From Candidatus Kaiserbacteria bacterium (GTDB lineage: Bacteria; Patescibacteriota; Minisyncoccia; Phycocordibacterales; UBA2100), in NCBI GenBank assembly GCA_026996985.1, contig JALWJR010000056.1, positions 1 to 13,157 on the forward strand: a stretch of DNA of 13,157 bases, given 5' to 3'. Under the pieces are notes generated by a model, which saw only the letters and a list, made by a program, of their open reading frames with translations, had not been told where the DNA came from and did no database searches. Each line of letters opens with the position of its first letter. Positions within the stretch are counted from its first letter, which is position 1. Shown here one piece after another: positions 1-6,759 of this stretch. Made by a program: the position numbers and the translations under genes.

Positions 1-65
1 ATCTTGAAGCTGCAGAGAAGTTGCAAAAAGCTCGAGCAACATTATTCAAATCATTTAGAAATTAA
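1..65 (+). CDS. 3' end of a possible plus-strand gene (partial)
   Basis: A reading frame open from the window edge (first complete codon at position 3) ends in TAA at 63-65. The twenty visible residues are rich in Ala, Lys, Glu and Arg and end in FKSFRN, which looks like the end of a helical protein. The two other plus frames give a stop at once or less protein-like codons. A bidirectional terminator lies about 115 bases downstream, as expected if a gene ends here convergently with the minus-strand genes. The piece is too short to assign a function, and it could be a chance open frame. Confidence 0.4.
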   Translation, partial: LEAAEKLQKARATLFKSFRN

Positions 66-181
66 CCGCGACTGTGCTATGATTTCACTGCTATTTTGGT
101 ATTGGAAAATACTGTATATGTGTAAAACTGTCATTCGCTGAGCATAATACTACCCGATAATTAATAAAATTAAAAATCATT
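66..181. other. AT-rich intergenic stretch, no gene seen
   Basis: No open frame of useful length, tRNA or clear repeat is visible. The only candidate signal is TGCTATGAT at 75-83 on the plus strand, which matches an extended -10 box. No credible -35 or start codon accompanies it. The last part is A-rich on this strand, so it supplies a U-rich tail on the minus strand just beyond the terminator at 182-220. Confidence 0.5.
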
Positions 182-220
182 AATAAACAACCGCCGATGT
201 TATTTGGGCGGTTGTTTATT
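182..220. terminator. Bidirectional intrinsic terminator between convergent genes
   Basis: Positions 182-195 and 207-220 form a perfect 14-bp stem with an 11-base loop. The core is ACCGCC/GGCGGT and the outer part is AT-rich. On the minus strand the stem is followed by a U-rich tail (ATTTTTAATTTTATT, read from about 178 downward), fitting termination of the 813-aa protein gene. On the plus strand the right arm ends TTGTTTATT, which could stop the gene ending at 65. Confidence 0.8.
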
Positions 221-234
221 GAACTGTCCGTGAA

Positions 235-258
235 TACCACGTGGCTTGCTGCGGAGTA
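235..258. repeat. Imperfect 10-bp hairpin, possible decayed palindromic repeat
   Basis: TACCACGTGG (235-244), loop CTTG, and CTGCGGAGTA (249-258) pair with six Watson-Crick pairs, two G-T pairs and two mismatches. From memory, the outline resembles a short palindromic intergenic element (TACCCCGC...GCGGGGTA around a GC-rich loop) seen in many uncultured-bacterium genomes. Only one copy is present here and it is degenerate, so its identity as a repeat is an inference. It lies 24 bases after the stop codon of the 813-aa gene. Confidence 0.35.
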
Positions 259-282
259 GCTTATTAATTTTAAACCTGTTTT

Positions 283-2724
283 CTACCTCTCTTGCCAACC
301 GGGAGCCAATTTAACGGTTGTACTTGTTGCAACAGGACCGCCGGCACAAACCGACTCACAAGTTAGTGTGTAGGTTGTCTCACCTTTTATATCAGTATCG
401 GTGTAATACGTGACTCTATGAGCGTTTCTCATTTGCACCTCTCCATTCACTGCTAGGGTACAGAAGTCCACTTCTTGTGGAGGGATCCATGTTATATTTA
501 CGCTCCCACCTTTGCGAACAAAATTCTTAGAAAGTTGTATCTGCATATTATCAGTACATGAACTCAAGAGTCTACAGTTTGGTGTACACTGCTGCCCTGC
601 CGGAGTGTCTGTTCCGTCACATTCTTCACCCTGATCCGGCTCCCACACATTATTTCCACAACTTGGTGGTGTTCTCTTCTCAAGCTTACATATTGAACTG
701 CAACCATCTCCGGAGACCGTGTTGCCATCATCACATTCTTCTCCGCTTTGGACTATACCGTCTCCACAAGTTAATAAGATGTCACTTACACAATCATCGC
801 TTCTCAAACGCTCATTTGACCTTGTCCCATTATCAGCTGTTGCCTGAGCTTTTATTAAGTATGACGCAGTGGTTTGTTTCCAGGTTTTTTTGATGGTATG
901 CCATACACCGGCTACAGAGAAACCGGTCTGGGGAATACGAACAGAGTTTCTGGATATCACGTTTTTATTCTCGTCATACTCAATTATTTCAACATCTATT
1001 GCAACCGCACCTTGACTGCCATTGTCCAATATGTAATTTGATTTAACCTCTATGTCTGTAGAGCCTCCGGGTTTACATGCGCCATCTACATTAACTGTAG
1101 GGGTTGATGGGTCACCTACATCACCACCTTCTTTAACATTGTATGTTAAATTAATTATACAATCATCAACCCCAAATTTGGATTTACCAAAAATAGAATA
1201 ATCAAACGCACTTCCACACATTCCCGGCCATTTAAATGAAACCGAGTATGTTCCTTCTTGCTGTGGAGCATTGCCCAAATCGATTACATAATCCAGATTA
1301 TCATCAGAGTTCATTTTGGTATCATCTAACACTTGCCTGTAATCTGAATCGGAGTCGGTTTTTACAAAAAGCGCAGATCTTTGAGTCTTGTACACTCTTT
1401 TGTCATCCATGCCGAAAGTTAATAATACTTTCGAACCCGGTTTATAAGAATCGCGACTAAATTCATATGTCAACACAATATTGGGATTATCAGCAGTTTC
1501 AAAAGTGTTTACAACTCCCGCATAAACTACCGATGTGTAAAAAGCTACGGCAAATATCAAAACATGCAATGGGAGTTTTTTCTTTGTAAGAAGATGCCAC
1601 AGAGAGTACACAATAATTATTATACTAAAGAAAATAAACAAAATGGCCAAATTCGTTGTTTTTTCTGCTAAATTCTTTAAGGCAGAGTATTTTCTGCTTT
1701 GCTTTAGCAGTGTTTCAAAATCCGCATTTCCTATTGTTTTTACAATAGCTGGGGTACCGTTTTCAACTCCATCATAAAGTACGGCTACAAACCTGGGATT
1801 TATACATTCAGCATATGACCCTATAATATCTTTCCTTAAAGGTAGGCTACTTAAATCTATGTGATCTTGAGCACAGATGTTGTCTGTTTCGTCCAATACC
1901 CACCAATAAAACCCTCTCTCCTTTGAAGAATCGCTTGATCCATCAAACAAAACACTGGCTTTATATTGTCCATCTTTAAACGAAACACCTGAGAAGTAAG
2001 ACAGTACAACCCAGTCTCCCGAATTTAAAGTGACATTTTTTATTTTCATCGCGGGGTATCTGTTATTGTTTTTGTCATGTAATACGATTACAACCTTATA
2101 CTTGCCCGGTTTTTCCATGTCAGCCTCAAGTTCAACCTTTTGCTGACCTTTTTTAAGGTCTTCCATGAAAACATAAGACTCTCCATTTAACGACTCGAAA
2201 ATTGCAACTATCTTATCACCGTCGTAAATATCATCCAAATTGCAACTGATCAAAAAACCGTTATCTCGGTTTGCAACATCACACGATTTTATTTCTGAGA
2301 AGTGCTTGGGTTTTGTCTGCGGTTTTATACTGTCTACATATGAACTTGCCACCTGTAATCCGGCCGAGTTTGTAACAACGGCAAAAATATCAACCTCTTC
2401 TCCAACATTTGGAATTTGCTTCAGTGGTATTAAAATGGAAGCCTTTTTGTACAAATTGTCAAAATTTAACTTTTGCTTTTCAGTTTCCGACAAAATATCC
2501 CCATTTTGCGATTTAAAACGCAAACTCAAAAACATATCATCCGCTTGTTGATCTTTAAGCTGTCGAACTTCAACATTTACTTCGTTGTTATCCAACTCAG
2601 CTTTTATATACATTTGAGAGAGCTGATTTAAAACAACAGCGGAAGATATAAAAGGTACAAAAAACAAAATTACTGATAAATAAAAGTTGTTAACTGCAAA
2701 TTTAAAAAGTGTACTTTTGTTCAT
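283..2724 (-). CDS. Large exported protein: two ectodomains joined by a membrane hairpin, with Cys-rich DUF4215-type repeats
   Basis: This encodes an 813-residue protein of unknown function. The start chosen is the ATG at 2724-2722. The frame stays open a further 34 codons upstream, but that extension runs through the rpsJ terminator and has no protein-like character. Residues 1-30 form a signal peptide (KSTLFKF, then a hydrophobic core). Residues ~31-355 are ectodomain 1, with four cysteines and no family I recognise. Residues ~359-379 are a strong transmembrane segment, followed by TKKK, and ~385-402 are a second hydrophobic segment ending VYA, like a second signal peptide. Ectodomain 2 contains two tandem Cys-rich repeats of the myxobacterial/DUF4215 type (653-682, with ECDDGN and GDGC; 689-~720). 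The tail (~724-813) is an Ig-like beta domain (TTYTLTC). It is probably a surface or envelope protein. The gene is monocistronic between two terminators and is probably made from a leaderless mRNA. Confidence 0.85.
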   Translation of the reverse strand: MNKSTLFKFAVNNFYLSVILFFVPFISSAVVLNQLSQMYIKAELDNNEVNVEVRQLKDQQADDMFLSLRFKSQNGDILSETEKQKLNFDNLYKKASILIPLKQIPNVGEEVDIFAVVTNSAGLQVASSYVDSIKPQTKPKHFSEIKSCDVANRDNGFLISCNLDDIYDGDKIVAIFESLNGESYVFMEDLKKGQQKVELEADMEKPGKYKVVIVLHDKNNNRYPAMKIKNVTLNSGDWVVLSYFSGVSFKDGQYKASVLFDGSSDSSKERGFYWWVLDETDNICAQDHIDLSSLPLRKDIIGSYAECINPRFVAVLYDGVENGTPAIVKTIGNADFETLLKQSRKYSALKNLAEKTTNLAILFIFFSIIIIVYSLWHLLTKKKLPLHVLIFAVAFYTSVVYAGVVNTFETADNPNIVLTYEFSRDSYKPGSKVLLTFGMDDKRVYKTQRSALFVKTDSDSDYRQVLDDTKMNSDDNLDYVIDLGNAPQQEGTYSVSFKWPGMCGSAFDYSIFGKSKFGVDDCIINLTYNVKEGGDVGDPSTPTVNVDGACKPGGSTDIEVKSNYILDNGSQGAVAIDVEIIEYDENKNVISRNSVRIPQTGFSVAGVWHTIKKTWKQTTASYLIKAQATADNGTRSNERLRSDDCVSDILLTCGDGIVQSGEECDDGNTVSGDGCSSICKLEKRTPPSCGNNVWEPDQGEECDGTDTPAGQQCTPNCRLLSSCTDNMQIQLSKNFVRKGGSVNITWIPPQEVDFCTLAVNGEVQMRNAHRVTYYTDTDIKGETTYTLTCESVCAGGPVATSTTVKLAPGWQER

Positions 2725-2738
2725 GCCAATATTATAAC
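2725..2738 (-). promoter_or_regulatory. Extended -10 promoter giving a predicted leaderless mRNA (813-aa gene)
   Basis: On the minus strand TGT-TATAAT (2739-2731, hexamer 2736-2731) is a consensus extended -10 box. Six bases separate it from the ATG at 2724, so a start about 7 bases downstream falls on the A of the ATG. The -35 region is weak (TTCAAA-like near 2760-2755), as is common with extended -10 promoters. There is no Shine-Dalgarno sequence. The site lies just beyond the rpsJ terminator. Confidence 0.65.
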
Positions 2739-2781
2739 AATATTTTAAAAATAATTTGAAAAGGTTGTTGATAACTTTGCC

Positions 2782-2817
2782 AATACAAAAACGCCCCGTA
2801 TGGGGCGTTTTTGTATT
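2782..2817 (-). terminator. Strong intrinsic terminator after rpsJ
   Basis: Positions 2782-2797 and 2802-2817 form a perfect 16-bp stem with the tetraloop GTAT. The GC core is CGCCCC/GGGGCG, flanked by A5 and T5 runs, so it can work on both strands. It begins 15 bases after the rpsJ stop codon and closes the tuf-rpsJ unit. Confidence 0.92.
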
Positions 2818-2832
2818 AAGCAACAAAACAAG

Positions 2833-3174
2833 CTAGATCATTTTTACATCTATTGATACTCCGGACGGTAAATTAATGTTCGTCAAAGCCTCTACTATTT
2901 TTGCGGAAGGTTCAAGTATATCTATCAATCTTTTGTGAACCCTCATTTCAAACTGCTCTCGCGCGTCCTTGTGAACGAACGTTGAGCGATTCACCGTATA
3001 ACGTTTAATTTCCGTAGGTAAAGGCACCGGTCCGCGAACAACTGCTCCATACCGTGCGGCGGTATCAATAATTTGTTTTACCGACAAATCAAGAAGTCTG
3101 CTTTCATAAGCGCGAACGCGAATTCTTAATTTGTCAACTGATGCAGCTTGCTTTTTTGTTGCTTTTTCAGACAT
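2833..3174 (-). CDS. rpsJ: Ribosomal protein S10 (uS10)
   Basis: S10 is a small-subunit head protein that also acts with NusB in transcription antitermination. The 113-residue sequence shows the family pattern: KLRIRVRAYES at the start of the fold, GPVPLPTEIKRYTVNRSTFVHKDAREQFEMRVHKRLIDI in the middle (split here: the GPVPLPT loop, then the KDAREQFE segment), and LPSGVSIDVKMI at the end. A Lys/Ala-rich extension of about ten residues precedes the usual start, making it longer than the ~103 residues of E. coli S10. It lies 10 bases after tuf, so the two are co-transcribed. rpsJ usually opens the S10 operon (rplC, rplD and so on), but here a strong terminator follows directly, so the remaining S10 genes must be elsewhere. 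The stop is TAG, and no Shine-Dalgarno is seen before the ATG. Confidence 0.98.
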   Translation of the reverse strand: MSEKATKKQAASVDKLRIRVRAYESRLLDLSVKQIIDTAARYGAVVRGPVPLPTEIKRYTVNRSTFVHKDAREQFEMRVHKRLIDILEPSAKIVEALTNINLPSGVSIDVKMI

Positions 3175-3184
3175 GTTAATTTGC

Positions 3185-4378
3185 TTACTTTATGATCTTT
3201 GTTACCACACCGGCACCAACCGTGCGTCCACCTTCACGAATAGCGAAGCGCATTTGCTCTTCAAGAGCAATTGGACCTACAAGTTTTACCTTGAAGGTAA
3301 CGGTGTCACCGGGCATAACCATTTCCACTCCGTCCGGCAAGGTAACCTCACCTGTAACATCTGTGGTTCTGATGTAGAATTGAGGTTTGTACCCGGAGAA
3401 GAAAGGTGTGTGACGTCCCCCTTCCTCTTTTGTCAAAACATAAACCTCAGCTTCAAATTCGGTGTGCGGAGTAATTGATCCCGGTTCCGCCAAAACTTGT
3501 CCACGGTGAACCTCTTCTTTCTTTATACCACGAAGAAGTATTCCGGCGTTGTCTCCAGCCAAACCTTCGTCAAGAGATTTGTTAAACATCTCAATTCCGG
3601 TAACTGTTGTCTTGGCTGTCTCTTTTATACCTACAATCTCAACCTCGTCACCAACTTTAATTTTACCGCGTTCAATACGACCGGTTACAACGGTACCGCG
3701 TCCCTCAATTGAGAAAATATCCTCAATCGGCATAAGAAACGGCTTGTCTACTTCGCGCTCCGGAACGTCAAAGTACTCATCCATTGTTTTTGTAAGCTCA
3801 AGAATTTTTTGAACCCACGGATCATTTACATCGGTTGCTTCAAGAGCTTTCAGAGCTGATCCTCTTATAAACGGAGTGTTCTCTCCATCAAATCCGTATT
3901 GTGTCAAAGTCTCACGAATTTCTTCTTCAACCAACTCAACCATCTCGTCATCAACATCCGGCATGTCGGTTTTGTTGATGAAAACAATCATTTTCGGCAC
4001 ACCAACCTGCTTTGCAAGCAAGATGTGCTCACGAGTTTGAGGCATCAAACCGTCTGTTGCCGCCACAACCAAGATTGCTCCGTCCATTTGCGCCGCACCG
4101 GTGATCATGTTTTTGATATAGTCGGCGTGACCGGGAGCGTCAATGTGAGCGTAGTGGCGATTCTCGGTTTCGTACTCATTGTGAGAAAGCGCAATTGTAA
4201 TACCGCGCTCCTTTTCTTCCGGAGCGTTGTCAATTTCGTCTACACCTCGCATTTTAACGTTTTGCCCTGCCAGGTGCAGAGAGTGCAATATCGCCGCGGT
4301 AAGTGTTGTTTTACCGTGGTCAACGTGACCGATGGTACCAACATTCAAGTGCGGCTTTGAGCGATCAAATTCTGCCAT
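3185..4378 (-). CDS. tuf: Elongation factor Tu
   Basis: EF-Tu is the GTPase that delivers aminoacyl-tRNA to the ribosomal A site. The start chosen is ATG 4378-4376, giving 397 residues (E. coli has 394) and beginning MAEFDRSKPHLNVGTIGHVD. The frame is open 42 codons further upstream, but that stretch covers the promoter and leader. Visible motifs are G1 GHVDHGKT (17-24), RGITI of switch I, G3 DAPGH (Ala replaces the common Cys) and G4 NKTD (Thr replaces the common Cys). Domains 2 and 3 end in the conserved REGGRTVGAGVV segment. The gene is separated from fusA by a terminator and has its own promoter and a ~100-nt structured leader. This uncouples it from rpsL-rpsG-fusA, which may allow the higher expression EF-Tu needs. 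rpsJ follows in the same transcript. Confidence 0.99.
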   Translation of the reverse strand: MAEFDRSKPHLNVGTIGHVDHGKTTLTAAILHSLHLAGQNVKMRGVDEIDNAPEEKERGITIALSHNEYETENRHYAHIDAPGHADYIKNMITGAAQMDGAILVVAATDGLMPQTREHILLAKQVGVPKMIVFINKTDMPDVDDEMVELVEEEIRETLTQYGFDGENTPFIRGSALKALEATDVNDPWVQKILELTKTMDEYFDVPEREVDKPFLMPIEDIFSIEGRGTVVTGRIERGKIKVGDEVEIVGIKETAKTTVTGIEMFNKSLDEGLAGDNAGILLRGIKKEEVHRGQVLAEPGSITPHTEFEAEVYVLTKEEGGRHTPFFSGYKPQFYIRTTDVTGEVTLPDGVEMVMPGDTVTFKVKLVGPIALEEQMRFAIREGGRTVGAGVVTKIIK

Positions 4379-4478
4379 AATACTTAAATTATTTAATAAA
4401 CTTATAAAAGAGCTGTCGCTTGCCTGAAAGCACGAGAGCATTCTTTCACGCAAGAGACCGCACACGCAAAAACGCGTG
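4379..4478 (-). promoter_or_regulatory. Structured ~100-nt 5' leader of tuf-rpsJ
   Basis: This is the predicted untranslated leader, from a start near 4477 to the ATG. Hairpin 1 pairs CACGC (4478-4474) with GCGTG (4467-4463). Hairpin 2 pairs 4458-4443 with 4430-4415: GTC, CTTGC and TGAAAG against CTTTCA, GCAAG and GAC. That is 14 base pairs interrupted by two single mismatches, with a 12-base loop. A second GCGTG (4451-4447) lies in the left arm of hairpin 2 and could compete for CACGC. After hairpin 2 comes CTCTTTTATAAG and then AT-rich sequence to the ATG. An attenuator or mRNA-stability role is possible. There is no Shine-Dalgarno. Confidence 0.5.
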
Positions 4479-4483
4479 AGCCT

Positions 4484-4511
4484 ATAGTAACAAAAACTAT
4501 TCATAAGTCAA
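4484..4511 (-). promoter_or_regulatory. Sigma70-type promoter of tuf-rpsJ
   Basis: On the minus strand TTGACT (4511-4506), a 16-base spacer and TACTAT (4489-4484) form a near-consensus promoter. TG at 4492-4491 adds an extended -10. The expected start is near A4477. It lies just downstream of the fusA terminator. Confidence 0.75.
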
Positions 4512-4526
4512 CATACACTAGTAAGT

Positions 4527-4552
4527 AAAAAACCCGCTTTCGCGGGTTTTTT
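4527..4552 (-). terminator. Intrinsic terminator after fusA
   Basis: The stem pairs 4527-4537 with 4542-4552 (A6-CCCGC / GCGGG-T6) around a four-base loop (GAAA on the minus strand). It starts 18 bases past the fusA stop, and the U6 tract follows the GC core on the minus strand. The mirrored A/T runs make it work in both directions. It separates fusA from tuf inside what is often a single str operon. Confidence 0.92.
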
Positions 4553-4570
4553 GTTTGTCTTTAAAAGATT

Positions 4571-6718
4571 TTACCCTTGTCTTTTGGAGATAATTTCATC
4601 TGCAACATTCTTGGGCACAACCGCGTAATGGCTAAACTCCATGGAAGCGCTTGCGCGCCCTTCGGTCATTGAACGTAAGTTTGTTGTAAATCCAAACAAC
4701 TCCGCCAGAGGAACTTTGGCTTCTATAACCTTCATCATTCCGCGCTCCCCCAATGATTCAACTTGCCCGCGCATAGAGTTTATCGCGCCTGTCACATCAC
4801 CCATGAACTGCTCCGGGGTTACTATCTCAACTTTCATAATAGGCTCAAGAAGTACCGGCTGAGCTTTTTTGGCCGCATCTTGGAATGCTTTTGATCCGGC
4901 AATTTTGAAAGCTACCTCGGAAGAGTCAACCTCGTGGTATGAACCGTCGTAGAGTTCAACCGATACATCAACCATGGGATAACCCGCAACAATACCTCGC
5001 TCCATCGCTTCTTTTATACCCTTTTTAACTGCAGGAATAAACTCAGAAGGAATAACTCCTCCTTTAATGTTGTTGATAAACTCAAAGTGCTCTTCCCTTT
5101 CAACATTCTTTGCGGTTTTCTCATCAAGCTCCGCGTTGGGGTCAAGCGGTTTAATTCTTAATTTAACATGACCGTACTGCCCACGACCACCGGTTTGCTT
5201 TACATATTTCTCTTCACCTTCGGCTTCCGTTTGAATTGTTTCGCGATATGCAACTTGCGGTTTGCCCAGCTCAGCGTCAACTTTAAATTCTCTTTTTAGA
5301 CGATCAACCAAAATATCCAGATGAAGCTCACCCATACCGGAGATTATGGTCTCCAAAGTTTCAGGATCCGAGGTTACCTTAAACGTTGGGTCTTCATCCA
5401 TAAGTTTTGAAAGAGCAATTCCCATTTTCTCTTGGTCCGCTTTTGTTTTCGGCTCAATTCTAGCTGAGACAACAGGCTCCGGAAATGTCATCTCCTCCAG
5501 CACTATGGGGTGGTTCTCATCACAGAGAGTGTGGCTTGTTTTTGTCTCTTTCAGACCCACCGCAGCCGCAATCTCACCGGTGTAAACCTCATCAACTTCT
5601 TCTCTTTTGTCAGCTTGCAAACGCACAATACGTCCTATGCGTTCTTTCTTGCCGGTATTTGCATTTAAAACATAGCTTCCGGATTTCAAAACTCCCGAGT
5701 AAACACGGAAAAATGTAAGCTGTCCCACAAACGGGTCGCTTTGCAATTTAAAGGCGAGAGCCGCAAGAGGTTCGTCATCTGACGGTTTTCTTTCTTCCTC
5801 TTCCCCGGTTTTCGGATTTACTCCCACAGTTGGCGGAAGATCCAACGGGCTTGGGAAATAATCAACCACCGCATCCAAAAGAAGTTGAACTCCTTTGTTT
5901 TTAAGAGCCGACCCTGTGTATACCAAGAAAATCTCATTTGCTATTGTCGCTTTCCTGATCAGTTTTTTAAGCTCTTCAACAGATGGCTCCTCCCCTTCCA
6001 GATAAGCGTTCATTGCATCTTCGTCTGTCTCCACTATTCTTTCTACCAACTCTGCTCTGTATTTCTCCACATCGTTTTTATACTCCTCTGGAACTTCCTT
6101 GCGAACCAATTTTTCTCCCATTTCTCCTTCAAAGTAAATAGCCTCTCTTGTCAGAAGATCTATTACACCAACATGCTGATCTTCCTCTCCGATTGGAATT
6201 TGAGCTCTTACAGCTTTTGGTGAGAGTCTCTCAACAATACTTTTGTATGAACGCTCAAAAGAAGCTCCCGTTCTGTCAAGTTTGTTTATAAAACAAATTC
6301 TCGGCACATGCGCTTCCTCGGCATATCTCCAGTTTGTCTCAGATTGAGGCTCCACACCGGCAACACCATCAAAAACAACAATGGCACCGTCCAAAACACG
6401 CATGGAACGCTTAACCTCAGCGGTAAAATCAATGTGCCCGGGAGTGTCAATTATGTTAAAGTTGTATCTGTTGCTTGTATCCTCACCCGAGTAAGTCGGA
6501 ATCCAGGTACAAGAAATTGCGGCCGCCGTGATCGTAATACCTCTTTCGCGCTCTTGTTCCATCCAGTCTGTAACCGTATCACCTTCGTGAACCTCACCTA
6601 TTTTGTGACTCTCTCCCGTATAATACAAAATTCTCTCGGAAGTTGTTGTTTTTCCTGCGTCAACGTGAGCTACGATACCAAAGTTGCGCAATTTCTCCAA
6701 TGGATATTTACGTGCCAT
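4571..6718 (-). CDS. fusA: Elongation factor G
   Basis: EF-G is the GTPase that drives tRNA-mRNA translocation and, with RRF, ribosome recycling. The 715 residues are slightly more than the usual ~700. The GTPase domain shows G1 AHVDAGKT (17-24), switch I with DWMEQERERGITIT, G3 DTPGH (91-95) and G4 NKLD (145-148). Domain IV and V hallmarks follow, including the GGRGQYGHV segment and the final GRASASMEF helix. All motifs look intact, so this is a canonical EF-G rather than the accessory EF-G2 type. It lies 41 bases after rpsG in a very AT-rich gap with no Shine-Dalgarno, and is followed by a terminator. The start ATG 6718-6716 gives the normal MARKYPLEKLRNFGIVAHVD N-terminus. Confidence 0.99.
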   Translation of the reverse strand: MARKYPLEKLRNFGIVAHVDAGKTTTSERILYYTGESHKIGEVHEGDTVTDWMEQERERGITITAAAISCTWIPTYSGEDTSNRYNFNIIDTPGHIDFTAEVKRSMRVLDGAIVVFDGVAGVEPQSETNWRYAEEAHVPRICFINKLDRTGASFERSYKSIVERLSPKAVRAQIPIGEEDQHVGVIDLLTREAIYFEGEMGEKLVRKEVPEEYKNDVEKYRAELVERIVETDEDAMNAYLEGEEPSVEELKKLIRKATIANEIFLVYTGSALKNKGVQLLLDAVVDYFPSPLDLPPTVGVNPKTGEEEERKPSDDEPLAALAFKLQSDPFVGQLTFFRVYSGVLKSGSYVLNANTGKKERIGRIVRLQADKREEVDEVYTGEIAAAVGLKETKTSHTLCDENHPIVLEEMTFPEPVVSARIEPKTKADQEKMGIALSKLMDEDPTFKVTSDPETLETIISGMGELHLDILVDRLKREFKVDAELGKPQVAYRETIQTEAEGEEKYVKQTGGRGQYGHVKLRIKPLDPNAELDEKTAKNVEREEHFEFINNIKGGVIPSEFIPAVKKGIKEAMERGIVAGYPMVDVSVELYDGSYHEVDSSEVAFKIAGSKAFQDAAKKAQPVLLEPIMKVEIVTPEQFMGDVTGAINSMRGQVESLGERGMMKVIEAKVPLAELFGFTTNLRSMTEGRASASMEFSHYAVVPKNVADEIISKRQG

Positions 6719-6759
6719 ACAAAAACTTAAACTTATAATAAATTAATATAAATTTGTAA

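Noticed and set aside
75..83. Plus-strand extended -10 box (TGCTATGAT) as promoter of a small RNA ending at 220
   Set aside because: It has no -35, no conserved RNA family outline and no nearby start codon. The match is short enough to be chance in AT-rich sequence.
2725..2826. 34-codon N-terminal extension of the 813-aa protein
   Set aside because: It runs through the rpsJ terminator stem and the promoter. A proper signal peptide begins at the internal Met at 2724.
3899..4360. 153-codon open frame on the plus strand
   Set aside because: It is antisense to the highly conserved GTPase domain of tuf, so it is a shadow.
4379..4504. 42-codon N-terminal extension of EF-Tu
   Set aside because: It covers the promoter -10 and the structured leader. 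EF-Tu normally begins at MAEFDRSKPH.
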